Shown: positions 39,785 through 52,622 of the stretch, in pieces
Layout: every line of letters begins with the position of its first letter
Numbering within the stretch: the stretch's first letter is position 1
Assembly: GCA_947561395.2 (NCBI GenBank)
Contig: OX387182.1
Span: 48,601,949-48,665,948 of the forward strand
DNA from: Buxus sempervirens
Lineage: Eukaryota > Streptophyta > Magnoliopsida > Buxales > Buxaceae
DNA: 64,000 nt
Direction of reading: 5' to 3'
The notes under the pieces: generated by a model
What the model saw: only the letters and a program-made list of their open reading frames with translations
Told to the model about the DNA's origin: nothing
The model's database searches: none
Position numbers and translations under genes: made by a program

Positions 39785-42700
39785 TCTATACTACTACTAT
39801 TAAAAGCATGAACTGCCTTAAGTGTTTTTTATTTCATATACCTAAAATGTCCTTCCAATGATAATTATTTTACAATTCTGTGTGTGTGTGTGTGTGTGTT
39901 TTTTTATAACTATTGATGTGAATTTATTAAAATCCTATTTCTTCTCCAATTAAATATAACAAAAAATAGATAAGTATAAGTATTGTTTATATAAAATAAT
40001 TAAATCCTATTTCTAATAGTTAAAAGTATTTTTTTTTACTATCGATGCGAATCTATTAAAATCCTATTTCTTTTCCAATTAAATTTGTATCTACACTACT
40101 ACTAAAAGCACGAACTATTTTTCATTTTCGCATACCTAAAATACCCTCCTCTAAAATATTTATTTAATTTCAAAAGCAACATTTTCTTTTAAATAAAGTT
40201 CTTTTAAAGTAACATTGCCGAAAATCTAATAAAGTTCTACTAAATTAGATAAACCTTGATTATATAAATATTTAAGATAAAAATTGAATTAATAAAATCC
40301 TACTACATTATATAAACCTTAATTATAATTATCTAAAAGACTATAATTAAATAATAAAACCTAAATTGTTAATAACAATGATTTTGTATAAGACTGTAAT
40401 TAAATAATAAAACTTAAATTGTTAATAACAATGATTTTGTATATCTATCTATTATTCTAGAATATTTAATTTAAAAACTACTGTAGTTTATCTAAAATAA
40501 TTTTAAATAGAATATTTAATTTCAAAAATAATTTTTTAGGTGTTTGCATGAGTCTAATAAAATCCTACTAATTAGATAAACCTTAATTATATTTATCTAA
40601 AAGATATATAATTAAATAAACTAAACCTAAATTATTGATAATAATAATTTTGTGTATTTACCCATTATTCTGGAAAATTTAATTCAAAAGTACTTATACT
40701 TGTCTAAAATAATTCTAATTAATAAAATAAAAAATATTTTAACTAAAAATGTTTTAATCAATATTCTAAAAGAATATTAAATTTTTAGCATAAAACAAAT
40801 GAATTAATAAATTAATATATACATATATATGTGCATGCGTTCATGTGCCTTCGTGTGTGTGCATATACTCCAATAAAGTTGAATGTCAATCCAATTCTTA
40901 ATATTTAAATATTATTAGTTACCATTTATTTCAATTACCATAATACTTCAACTAGCTAGAGAGAAATTTATTATTAAATTTTATTATCAATTTACACAAG
41001 AAACATAAAAGACAAATATACTATTGGTATTTTAGTTTTTGACAACTACTATGTGCATCAATGGGTATATAGGTTATAATTAGGATTACTTTGAATAAGT
41101 TAATTCATGGTTAGCTCTTAATCCATTCAACAGATAAATAATTTACCAAGTAAAATATAATAAAATAAATTATTTACCTTGTGATTACTAAATATTTAGT
41201 TTATTCCAATATCTCAATTAAATACTACGTAAAAGGAACAAATAAGTAATTTTATAATTATTAATCTATATTAATAGCTGAATTATATTCTATTTGATTA
41301 ATTTTATTATCATTTCAAGATCTCATGTGCTTTGAGATAATGTCAATGGCTATTTACATCCAAGGATTCATCATCTAAAAAAGTGAGCAAGATGAGTTTG
41401 CATCCCAGGGAATAGAAATACTAACAAAAATATATCAAATCATCCAAACCTTGGGAGTGGCAACTAAATGACATATGGAATATGGGGTATGAACCATGCT
41501 ATATATTAGAGATTTTATGTAAAACCCCGGAATTTGGAAAAAATAAAACTTTAATTAAGGTTAATTAATTAAATAAATTAAGTAAGAATAATCAATTAGA
41601 CCAATGATTTATTAGGTTGGGTAAGTTTAATTGTGGGTTTAGTTTAATAGAACCGAACCAATTGATCAATGGTTCAATGGTTCAAGGGTTCCATTGGTTT
41701 AATGGTTTAGACCAAAAGAAAACAAAACAAAGGGATTGACGATTTGTGCATTTGGGGGTTTTTGGTGTTGGGTCGTTAAGGGTTAGAAGAAACCAAGAAA
41801 ACGAAAATCGCAGAGAGAAGGGGGGACAAAGGAAGAAGAAGAAGAAGAAAAGAGGAAGAGGGAAAGGGGCGTCCTTCTTGGTCGTTCGTTGAGGGTTAAC
41901 AGCACAAGGAGAAATCGGGTAGAGAGAAATCGTGCGAGAAGAAGAAGATAGGGCGTTTGGGCTGTGTGGTCGATTGCAGGAGAGAAGAAGACCAGAAAGA
42001 AGAGAGGGGAAATTGCAGAGAACGGGGAAAACGCAAGAGAAAGAAAAAGAAAGAAGAAAAAGGAAAAGGGAGAAAGAGAAGAGAGGGTTTGGGCGTGGGA
42101 TTGCAAAATCTAGTAAGTAGCGTTTTCGTTTTCATTTGCTATTTCCTCGTATTGAAATTTGATGTGGGATTATAAAATGTTGAAAATGGTTAGGTTTGAT
42201 TTAAATTAGTATGCGTCGCCTTTTTGTCGCTTGTATGTTTAATTGATGCTTGATCGAAATTTTGGGGTTTCATCGATTTGAACAGGACTTGTTTATTTAT
42301 CTGTGCATATTTACGTTTGAGCTCATGTGATGTGTGGATAGTTGGATAATCATTAGAAATTCGTGATTCGGTGGATATTATTCTTTCTACATGTTTTTTT
42401 CTTTGTTGATCACAGATCTCGAACTTTAGGGTCTTCAGTAGAACTGAATAGTCCTAGTTGTTGGCTTTCGTGTAAAGCTTCTTTGAATTTGGTGATTGTT
42501 GTTATTTTGTTTTTTCCATTCTTCACTCTCCCTGATCATGATATGAGGTTACATGTATTTTATTGTTGGGAGTTATTGTTTATCATTTTAGGTGGCAGAA
42601 TTAAATTGTGTTATGCACTCTTTATAACAAAATTGTATGTGAAAGATTGTACTTTTATCAAATATAGATTCTGTTACTGAAGGAACACCTCTTTCTATTA

Positions 42701-42864
42701 GAAAGATTGTCATGATGAAGGAATGATGATAGGATGAAAGACAGCCCTAGTCCTTGCCATCTGTTTTTTTTTTTAAATTGTTTTCTTTGCTGTATCATGG
42801 CCTAAGGGAAGTATGTGTGATGGCCACATGTCTGTCTCTGGGTGCAAAAGGTCTTGTGCAAAAT

Positions 42865-43542
42865 GAGTAAATTATTGTTAGTAAATTACTGTTGGTAAAT
42901 TACTGTTAGTAACTGATTGTAGGACTATTGGTAATGGGTAACTTCATTGCTGTTGGAAATTTCTGTTATAAATTACTGTTAGGAATTGGTAGCTTCACTG
43001 CTGTTAGGAATTGGTAACTCCGTTGCTGTTGGAAATTTCTGTTAGGAATCGCTGTTAGGAATTGGTAACTTCATTGTTGTTAGCCATTGGTAACTCCATC
43101 GGTGTAGGACTATTGGTAATGGGTAATTTACTGTTAGTAATCACTGTTAGAAATCACTGTTAGTATTCACTGTTAGTAATTACTTTTAATGAATTACTGT
43201 TAGTAACTGTTAGTAATCGGTTGCAAGATGATGCCTAGATTAATTGCTGTTAGTAACTCGAAAATGAATTGCTGTTAATAACTGTTAGTATTTAGTTAAT
43301 TAAATGGGTAAATCACTGTTAGTAATTACTTTTAGTAATTAGAATTTGCTGTTAGTAATTACTGTTAGTATTTGGTTAATTAGTTTAAACCTAAAGTGGT
43401 GAATTAATAACTACTGTTAGTAATTGCTGTTAGTGTTAGTAATTATTGTTAAGAATTATTGTTAGTAATTACTATTAGTAATTGGTTAATTACTGTTCGT
43501 AATTGCTGTTAGTGTCGGACAGTTCGTAATTGCTGTTACTGT
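42865..43542. repeat. CTGTTAGTAA minisatellite in the solo LTR
   Basis: Dozens of irregular units around ACTGTTAGTAATT, with variants GGTAACTTCATTG. It makes up nearly 700 bp and explains why this LTR is long. Confidence 0.9.
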
Positions 43543-43739
43543 GCACTATTGTTTTGGCAACCAATGGTTGGTTATTTGAAAGGAAAAGTGTAAATGGCAA
43601 TAATGCCAAGGGTGAAATATGTGTTGTGGAATCTATAACATTAGTTGTGATTGATGGTGATTTATATAATTGAAAAATTGAAGCTGAGGCTTCCTGTTAA
43701 TCTGAAAAAGGGCCGAGGGCCTATGGTTTGATGTTCTGT

Positions 43740-44290
43740 GGACTGGGATGGCTGTTCATCTCGGCTGAGGATCATGAACTGTTGTTCACCCTAGCGGGAG
43801 GATCGTGAACCTGCATCCACAACAAAATTTGAATATTTGTGGATCGTGGGTTGTTGTTCACCTCAGTTGAGGATCGTGAACTGTTGTTCACCCTAGCAGG
43901 GGATCTTGAACCATCCACCACAAATATGAGTTCTAGGGATCGTGAACTAAGTTCACCACGTGCTTTGAGGCATTGTGGATCATGAACCTAAATTCACCCC
44001 AGAAGTTCAAAACTGTGAAATTTGTTTAACAGTGGTTGATTTGTATGAGTTTATCTGAAAAGTTGTGTTATGTATAAAATTGTTTCTTCATATGATTTGG
44101 GAAGTGGAAGGGAATTCCACTTGGTATTAATAGGCAGCGTTGAGGGCACTCCGCTTAGCCTTGCTTCATCGGGCAGCGTAGAGAGGCACTCCGTTGACCC
44201 AGATTCATTACGTCGCGTAGATGCGCATTCCGCTTGATCTTGATTTATCAAGCAGCGTAGAGGAGCACTCCGCTAAACCTTGAATCTTGG
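43740..44290. repeat. Two further repeat groups in the solo LTR
   Basis: About seven units of GGATCGTGAACTGTTGTTCACC type at 43740-44010, each a foldback (GTGAAC..GTTCAC), then about four units containing AGCGTAGAG(G)CACTCCGCT at 44130-44280. Confidence 0.8.
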
Positions 44291-45064
44291 GTAGAGGGTA
44301 GAGGGTGATTACCTTGGTTTACATAGATTTTATGCAAATCTCGTAATTTGGATTAATCGAGGTTTTATCTACTTATTGTTATGATTCTGCATAATGCAAT
44401 TATGGTTTAAATGTGAATGAACTGCTTCGTTATATTGAACTACTTTTAGCATGAATTTGATGAGATTTGATCATGTTGTATCCGAGCATGTTAATATATT
44501 TGAAATTGCACAAAACTGTTTCTAGCATGCATGATGCTACTTACTGAGACAATTGTCTCACGCGAGTTTTTGTTTTACCGGTTTTGTTTTCAGATCCGGC
44601 AAGTGAGACGCGTAGCGGGGCAGAAGCTGAGGGTTATCCAGAATATAGGCCAAATGATTACTACTACCCCGGCTAAATCTAGAGAAGGCAGTAATTTCTT
44701 TTTGATAGTTGTAGATTACCTTTTTGGATATTGTATATGTTGTAAATGGAGAGAGAGAGGGGAGGTGTGAAACTTAGTAAACCATATTTTTGGATCTGTA
44801 TGTCTTGATGGTTAGTCTTGGAATGGATGAATGATGTATATACGTTATCTGTGTTTATTAGGTGATTATTTGTGATTGGGGGCTTAGCCCATTCTCGTAT
44901 GTACAGGCGTTATATAGCCGTTTTTCTGAAAACTTTTAGGATGTTATTTTTGTGTCTGGTTAGTTCTTAAGTTAGTTTTAAACACAATTTGGGCCATAAG
45001 CTAGCGCTCGGGAGCCACTATAAACCTGATAAGGGTGGACCTGGTTCCGGGGTGCTACATTTTA

Positions 45065-46433
45065 CTTGAGTTACTAGGGGTTGAAAACAGAGTACTATAG
45101 ATCATTTTTTTATTTGAATTTAGTAGGATTTTATTTGTAATTCCAAATATTAAAATTCTTTCATTTAGGTAAGTAATTAAGTGGCATGTTATTACTAATT
45201 GCAATTATTAAAATTCTTTTAGTTAGATAAGTATTGCAGAAGAAGTTTAAACGCCTAAAGGTGGTAATTAAATTAGTCGCGGCAATAATAAAGAAAGTAT
45301 ATACTTTTATTAGTAAAATTCCAATTATAAAAATTCTTTTATTTAGATAAGCATTGGAGAAGAAGTCTACATGCCTGGCTAATAAAATGTCTCCCAATAA
45401 GAATTGAAAAAAAGGGTACTTTTGAAATCAAACATTCTAGAAAAGGATATTTTGGTATGTAAAAATAAAGCACACTTTATGCAGTTAATAGTAGTATAGA
45501 TTTGAATTCTATAACATACAAAACTCTTTTAATATTTGAAAAATTAAGCGTAATAAATAATTGAATAGAAAATTTGAATTTTATAATTAAAAAAATAAAT
45601 AAAATAAAATAAGAAATATAAATCCATTGAAACTTAAGAAAAATGAAATATCTTTTGGCAATAACCATAATAATTTGTAAAAAAATTTAGCGTTTTCATT
45701 TAATAACTAGATTCTATTACTCAAAAATAAAAAACAATAAAATCAATCTTAACGTGCAACACATGTTCACAATTGCTAGTTAATATAAAAAGGGTCAAAA
45801 TTTTGTTTAATTTTTTGTATATAATTTTTGAAAGTTTTCACATCATAATTTTTAAATCTTCTTAATATTTTATATTTTAAAATATTAATATTAATTTTAT
45901 GGTGACAAGCTAGTAACTAGGTCTGAGTTGCCGAGTTACAAGGATATGTTCCTTCCCAAGTTACTAGGCCTATCCGGGGTTTTAAACACTAGTAAGAGGT
46001 GCTTATAAGTATCTTTTCACTTTCCAAAACTGTTCCAGCTTCTTTAATTCTTCCATTTGATCTTAGCTCGAAATTGAACTCATACATCCTGGCTTTACTT
46101 ATTAAGTACCAAGTTTAGGAACCCATCCATTCTTTAGTGAGGGGTTGCTTTTAGGCGTTAACTGATTGAAGGAAAAAAAAATGTTGCACCTTGATACTCA
46201 ATTGAGTAAGAAGTTGCCAAAAAAAAAAAGAAGAAGAAGAAGAAAAAGGTGCGTATCTAATTGGCAAACTGCAAGTGGGTGATGAATAGGGCAAGCCCAC
46301 CTCTTGAGAGATCTTTCAACAGGCCTCCTTTCTTTGCCCTAATGATCATGACACAGAACTTATGTTATTTAATGGACATATTGATAAGATTCCTGCAATG
46401 GTGAGATTTGATGTTGTGTTTGTTCACTACAAA
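45065..46433. other. AT-rich sequence around Helitron ends
   Basis: Contains a - strand Helitron-like start (TCTATACTACTATTAAC reading left from 45500), the Helitron right end at 45779 and an A/GAA-rich run at 46219-46245. ORFs are AT-rich noise. Confidence 0.45.
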
Positions 46434-46830
46434 AAAGTCTTTTTTATAGTTGCACTTTGAAAGTGGCCTTATAATATGAGAAAATGCCGCTATAACATAT
46501 AACGGCATTTTGACAAAATGTCGTTTCAAGTGGTGTTGCATTATGTTAAAGCGACAACTTATAACAGCATTTTGAAATATGCCGTTATAAAGTGACTTTT
46601 TGAGGCATTTAAAAATGTCGTACTAATGTAAGCTATTATGGCAGTTTTTTAAAGTGTCGTTATAAATTTTGCCACATACTCCCACATTTTACGGCATTTC
46701 CATGTGTCGTTATAGCATCACTATTACGGCAGTTATTGTATGTGCTGTTATAAAATTACCATCACTTGAAAGATTTAATAGCGGTCACCAAGTGCCGCTA
46801 AAGTATCTAAATTTTTTTTAAAAAAATTAA
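46434..46830. mobile_element. CACTA (EnSpm) element end fragment
   Basis: Starts CACTACAAAAAAGTC and carries many subterminal copies, in both orientations, of the motif TATAACGGCATTTT / AAATGCCGTTATA, the pattern of CACTA termini. No matching opposite end was found, so it is truncated or its partner is lost. Confidence 0.7.
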
Positions 46831-47088
46831 TACTGCCACCCCCATGCATACATGTGATTGGAATTAATTAACTAGTGAAGCCCATTTCATTGTTTCTAAT
46901 TTCTGTTTTTCTTGAACAAGAAATTGCTTCATTATAAAGTAGACGACGTAGAGATCAATCCAGAATAAAAACCCAAAAATGAGAATCATTCATGTTCAAG
47001 CAGTAAAGTAGCCATATGTTAAATAATCAACAAATATTAAAATAAAAATGATTAAGACAAACAAAATTAGATTCAAGGAATAGCTCTT

Positions 47089-48241
47089 TTGTTTTTTTTT
47101 TCTTGATAACCAAGTCGGGCTATGCGATTTCATTAACAAATATCAAGAGTACAAAAGCATAGGCCATTAGCTAGGGATAATACAAATACCATACAAAAAC
47201 CATAGAAATAGAGAAGATTCAAAGTAACAGAACATCCATAAACCCAAACAGTTCTGTTGCAATTCTTAACCAAATGTTATACTTTTGCCGAAGCCACATA
47301 AAACCACCTAAAAAACAGGGGTAGAGACCGATGGAGGGTTCGCATACAAACGGATTAAAGATCTTATCAAAGGGATTGAAATCACCATCGTCAAAAACGT
47401 GATGAGGGGTCAAAGAGTAATCAGCGAACCAATACTCATCCCATTAAATGAAAGCAACAAGTAGAGGATATGGTAGGTGCCATGGCATCCAACATCTCCC
47501 CTCAACAAAACCTTCCTACTAGATCGACCAAATAAAAAAAACAAAAACACACAAAAACTATCCACATGACAGGGCCGACAAAAAAGCACAAAAACCTTCG
47601 ACTAACAACCCTAATACTACTTAAACATTCAACATACAACAAAACGAACCAAAAGAGAGGATAGGCACAAGGGTTGTAGGACCTGACGAACCCCCAAAGC
47701 TTAACCATCTGCAACCCCCCCCCCCCCCCCCCCCTTCATCGTCCTCGTCAGGTCGTCCGATTCATCCTCTGTCCCTGCAATCATTTGTAAGGGAGAAATA
47801 CGTGACCACAAAATTTGTACGAACAGAAACCCTTCTTCTTCTTCACTAAAGCCCAAAAATCTGGGGAGGTGAGCCTAGAAGCCAAATTCACAACCACACC
47901 AAAGCTAATCGAGATCAAATGGAGCAGAGACATATGATCGAAACAAGACCTGCATGAATCAGGAGAGAGCGACCAAGAAATGGCGCGAGAGAAGCCAAAC
48001 CTCTAGTACTCCCAAATCACTAGAGGGAAGTGGAAACCTAGGGGAGAGGACAACCAAATCTCAAAACTAGTGGCAACCACTGAAACTATAGAAGAAACCC
48101 ACCTAGAGTCCGCAAAAGAATCGCCTTGAATTGCCCTCCGATGAGGGTTTCAGGCTTCAAAATCTCCCTCCGATGAAGGTTTCACGAAGCAGAAACTAAA
48201 TTGCCTCAAGTCTTAGGACTCATAGACTAAAGACTTTAAGT
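47089..48241 (-). mobile_element. Non-LTR retroposon, 1153 bp, with 14-bp target duplication
   Basis: AAGGAATAGCTCTT flanks both sides (47075-47088 and 48242-48255). A poly(T) at 47091-47101 is the poly(A) tail seen from the other strand, preceded by GCCCGACTTGGTTATCAAG. No RT or endonuclease can be recognised. A run of 20 C (47715-47734) lies inside. It may be an internally deleted LINE, a SINE-like element or a processed non-coding transcript. Confidence 0.85.
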
Positions 48242-48255
48242 AAGGAATAGCTCTT

Positions 48256-48887
48256 GATGTTAGTGATTTGCCAACCCGCATTTGATGACATTCAAAGGAA
48301 TTGGTTCTTCATCCCTGCTGGAAACGGTTGAGGGGTTCCTTTCCCTCACCTTTCACTCTTAGGTAGAGTTCCTGGCCGAGGTACCTTCTTTCGGCAACTT
48401 GTGACTGCACATTCCACACTCCTCTATTATCCATTTCCAATAATATTGCAGTCCAAGAGAATGGATACACCTAGTTCAATATCATACAAAACCATAATGT
48501 TAATCATATCTTGAGTAAATCAAGCTTGTTATAAATTTATATATGCAAAATCAAACGTGGATAGTAGAGCGAGAAACGGCATTGAACATGTTGTACGTTG
48601 ATCGCTTATTCTTGTCCCACCTCCCAAAATCCATGCTTCAAAAATCAATTGACACATTTGGTTAGACGTTGGAACTTGGATATTACAACTATATAATGAC
48701 CAACTAACGATGATAGGAATGTTGCTCACACATTGCCATATATACACATGCCTCAAGAGTCATAATACCGATCTTCTTTAGGCCATCTTCACCATATTTA
48801 ATGGTTCCAACCATCCAAAAGTGGATGGTCTAATACTGAGAGAGACCTGGAGATTTACATATGGGTATGTATAAGGCTATTGCATCA
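48256..48887. other. Unassigned sequence
   Basis: No repeats seen. Short ORFs on both strands, of which the longest (48529-48756, - strand) belongs to no family I can name. Confidence 0.4.
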
Positions 48888-49359
48888 TTTATAACGATCC
48901 AACCTATTGAGGTATTGTCCGCTTTGGCCCAAAGCCCGCACGGTTTTATCCTCAAAAAGCGCCTCACTAGTTAGAGTGTTCCCCCGACTCTTATACCTTA
49001 TCGGGCATTCATCCGTTTTTTGATGTGGGATCGGAATATCACAATCTCCCCGCCTTCAAGGCTGCACGTCCTCGTGCGGTGGCCACCTAGAAACTTGCAA
49101 GCCCCTCATGGGCCCGCCCTCATCGGTCCAACCACCTCCTATGGGCAATGCGAGGATACATACCAGCCATGGACTACTAGACCCGGAACCAGCTCTGATA
49201 CCATTTATAACAATCCAACCTAGCGAGGTATTGTCCACTTTGGGCCTTAGCCCGCACGGTTTTGTCCTCAAAAGATGCCTTGCTAGTTAGAATGTTTTCC
49301 CTGACTCTTATACCTTATCAGGCATTCATCCATTTCTGATGTGGGCTCGGGATATCACA
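48888..49359 (-). mobile_element. TRIM element (miniature LTR retrotransposon), 472 bp
   Basis: Two 156-bp direct terminal repeats (48888-49043 and 49204-49359), the element strand starting TGTGATAT. Between them, GCTCTGATACCA at 49192-49203 is the complement of a tRNA-Met primer-binding site, and ATCTCCCCGCC at 49044-49054 is the complement of a purine tract. No ORF. CATT on both sides is a possible short target duplication. Confidence 0.9.
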
Positions 49360-49600
49360 CCATTAACATATAAGGGTTTGGCAATAAAATGAATAAGGCT
49401 CACCCAACAACAAGAAATTGTAGCCATCAATGTGCCATGTTTGCAGGACCGATTCAAGGTTCTGGAAGACCACATTATCAGATTTTGACAGCACCATAAT
49501 AAATGAACGAAATGATGCACCAATGGCGAAGAAAGCCTGTAAGTAGACAGGTTTTGCCTATGCAATCGAAGGCTTGAATGATTCAAGCACTATCTATGAT
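49360..49600 (-). other. Unassigned coding-like sequence
   Basis: On the - strand one frame reads AFFAIGASFRSFIMVLSKSD and on through NVVFQNLESVLQTWHIDGYN for about 55 codons. It looks protein-like, but I do not recognise the family and it has no start or neighbour exons that I can find. Confidence 0.3.
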
Positions 49601-49885
49601 TGTAGCACCCCAAAACCAGGTCCACCCGTGGAGGGTTTATGCTGGCTCCCGAGCACTAATTTAGGGCCCAAAGCGTGACGAAAACAATCTTAAGAACTAA
49701 CCAAGACACTTATAATAAATTCCTAAAATTTTCAGAAAAACTGCTATATAACGCCTGTAAATACAAGGTTGGGCTACTCCCCTGATACCTGATAATCACA
49801 GATATGTATATAAACAATATACATCTAGTCAAAAACTAAACCATCAAGACATACAGATCTAAAAATAAGTTTTACTAAGTTTCAC

Positions 49886-49887
<2 letters not shown>

Positions 49888-49927
<40 letters not shown>
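49888..49927. repeat. (CT)n microsatellite
   Basis: About 40 bp of CT dinucleotides inside the - strand LTR. The solo LTR has a shorter AGAGAGAG at the matching place (44750). Confidence 0.95.
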
Positions 49928-49932
<5 letters not shown>

Positions 49933-50731
49933 TTACAACATATACAATATCCAAAAATGTAATCTACAAGTATCAAAAAGTGAAATTTTGCCTTCTATGG
50001 GTCTAGTTGGGATGATAATATTCTTCCGACCTGTATTCTGGATAACTCTCAAACTCTGCCCCGCTACGCGACTCACTTGCCGGGTCTGAAAACAAAACAG
50101 GTGAAACAAAACTCACGTGAGACAATTGTCTCAGTAAGTAGCACGATGCATGATATAAACAGTTATGCAATTTCAGATAATGAAATAACATGCTAACATC
50201 CCATACAATGAATCTCTATCCAAATCATGCGAAGAAGCAGTTAATATCATTTAAACAATACTAGTAACGAGCAGATAAAGTCAGATTAAACCAAACTACG
50301 ATGTCAGCATAAAGTGTATGTACAAAACTCGTGGATTAGTGATTCTATCAATCAAATAACCGTATATCTGATTAAATAACCCAAAAGTATACCACTATGT
50401 GAGAAATAATTTCTTGGTGCTAAAAACAAAACACCGAGTAAACAGGGAAAACCATACGGGCGACATAATCTCATTAGGAAGTAATATGCACAAGACAGTG
50501 TTATACTAAACCATTATATGCAATTTGAAATACAACATAATATAAGTTTTATTAGAAACTATGCTAAATCCACACGTGAGCATCCTTATCATAAGTATGC
50601 TATATCTAATACAAACAAGAATTTAAAATACCATCAAACCTGGAAATCTCCCTACGGAGTACCCCCTCCCTGGGGTTAGCAAGTACAACCCAAATATAAA
50701 ACGAATCTAGTACCAATCTCATGTCAAACTT

Positions 50732-51112
50732 GATGAGGGAACCACGCCGGGTCTATGTACCTCATCCCAATACCATATCTGATGAGGGAGCCACACAGGG
50801 CCTGTGTAACCTCATCCCAACACAATACTCGATGAGGGAGCCACACAAGACTTGTGTTACCTCATCCCAACACAACACTCAATGAGAAAGCCACATGGGG
50901 CCTGTGTTACCTCATCCCAACACAATCCCAACACAACACTTGATGAGGGAGCCACACGGGGCCTATGTTACCTCATCCCAACACAACACTCGATGAGGGA
51001 ACCACACAGGGCCTGTGTTACCTCATCCCAACACAATACCCGATGAGGAGCCACACTGGGCCTGTGTTACCTCATCCCAACCAACACAATACTTGATGAG
51101 GGAGCCACCCGG
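50732..51112. repeat. 50-bp minisatellite in the - strand LTR
   Basis: Seven to eight units of the form GATGAGGGAGCCACACGGGG ... CCTCATCCCAACACAA, each carrying the foldback GATGAGG/CCTCATC. Two units have small insertions. Confidence 0.92.
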
Positions 51113-52591
51113 TGGTATGCAATTGGCCCTGGTATTAACTCGACAAGCCATCACTAAAGCACGATATTGATTGACCGTAGATCATAACCCTCTAGGCTGC
51201 CTAGACTTGTATAAGAATTAACCATTCATTTTATTAACAAAATCTGTAAGAAATCAACTGCCTAAGTGTCACTCAATCGAAGTGAACCTCATTGTTCACT
51301 TACCATTAAATCCCTAGGCCATTCTGCCTTTCGGGATGCCATAAGCTTATTGCCTTTCTCAACTATCAAGAAGCCTCAGAATCTGTTTCCAATCACACAA
51401 CTCAAACATTTTATCAAACCAAATCATTAATGAATCAAGGTACAGAATAATTGTATAAACCACTTCTTGAACACAAGTTAGAAGTAAACTAATGTCATGT
51501 TTGGAGAAGACCAATACAAATTATCTACGGTTGGTTTGCAGTTGCTATTTACTCTGCAGAACTGATTTTAATTAGTTAATTGAATGTTACACCTGATCTA
51601 ATCTATAAGGAATTGGTATACGTGCTATACATCGTCAGAAAGCTCTACGAGTATAGTTTTCAACACAACAAACGGTGCGTAATTCGGAGTTTCCTACAAG
51701 AACTTATGGTCGTTTTACTACAGATGGTTACAAACAGTCGCGAACCCCAAATGGACGTAAACCATCAATCTTTCTTGATTTTTCTTGTAATACCTTGAGT
51801 TCCAATCGGTCCTAAACCATTTCCATTCAACTACAAACACCCTAAACTAAATTTTAGACTACTAATATGAATTTTTACACAAAGATTTCCAGCCCTCGCA
51901 AGCCACCGAATCTTATACAGATTTAAAACCATATAACAGAATGGTTTCTGTTTTTAACTCCAAATTGTTCCCATGCCAACTTGAAAATTTCCTAACACAT
52001 ACCTACCTCTGTTACTACTCCTAATCCTTGCAAACCCCTTTTTGAATCGCCCCTTAAGATCTTTAGAAGCAAGAAATCCCCCATATCCTGATACATACTG
52101 ATGGTCATGAGAACCATCAAAAGCAACACAATCAATTATATTTCTCGTTAGCATCTTTCACTTCTACTGTTTACAATTCATTTTATTTTGTCATACTCGT
52201 TCACTACATATAAATGATGACCCATAAACCCACTTGATTGAACCAAGCCAAAATCAGAATGAAGATTTCTATCTCCATTCATTATTTCCAAACGATACTC
52301 CATAGATTTCCATCTCCATTCAAACAAGGTGCTGATATTGAACCAGTGCTGAAATTGAACATGTCGTTCTAGATTTTACTACCAACCTCACATAGATTCA
52401 ATTGCAGCAAACCATCCAAACAATATTCAAATCATTAAATCTATTTACAGCAACAAAAAGGAGGAATTTCTGCATGTTGCCAAGTCTGAGAAACTAACAA
52501 AAATCGAGTGAAAAGAAACAAAAAGAAAAGTGCTACTTACCTGAAATCGAGCAATCCACACACCCAGGACTCCTTTTGCTTCTTCTTCCCT

Positions 52592-52622
<31 letters not shown>

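Larger units (their letters stand above)
41518..45059 (+). repeat. Solo LTR of a Gypsy (chromovirus-like) element, 3542 bp
   Basis: Begins TGTAAAACCCCGG and ends GGGGTGCTACA. TTTTA flanks both sides (41513-41517 and 45060-45064). There is no internal region, primer-binding site or purine tract, so it is a recombined solo LTR. Inside are a short U3-like part, a GA-rich stretch (41790-42110), two repeat arrays, and a TACTGAG..GTCTCACG..TTTTCAG block near 44540-44600 shared with the LTRs at 49601 and 8334. Orientation follows the purine-rich untranslated block and is less certain than the ends. Confidence 0.9.
39785..45779 (+). mobile_element. Helitron-type non-autonomous element, split by a solo LTR
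   Basis: Left end TCTATACTACTACTATTAAA after an A. Right end has an imperfect GTG(C)AACA/TGTTCAC hairpin about 9 bases before a terminal CTAG at 45776-45779, followed by T. Insertion between A and T and the TC..CTAG ends are Helitron features. Similar starts at 40090 (+) and 45500 (-) indicate more than one nested copy, so the exact pairing of ends is uncertain. Interior AT-rich, no Rep/helicase. Confidence 0.55.

Noticed and set aside
41783-42135. Overlapping ORFs on both strands in the GA-rich block
   Set aside because: Purine-rich repeat sequence in the solo LTR is open in several frames at once. No family motif and no conserved frame against the LTR at 52665.
50852-51046. ORF with a repeated CVTSSQHN-type peptide
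   Set aside because: It is the translation of the 50-bp minisatellite; the frame is open only because the repeat has no stop.
50732-51112. Possible CRISPR-like array (regular repeats with spacers)
   Set aside because: The units are contiguous imperfect 50-bp repeats with no unique spacers, inside a plant LTR.
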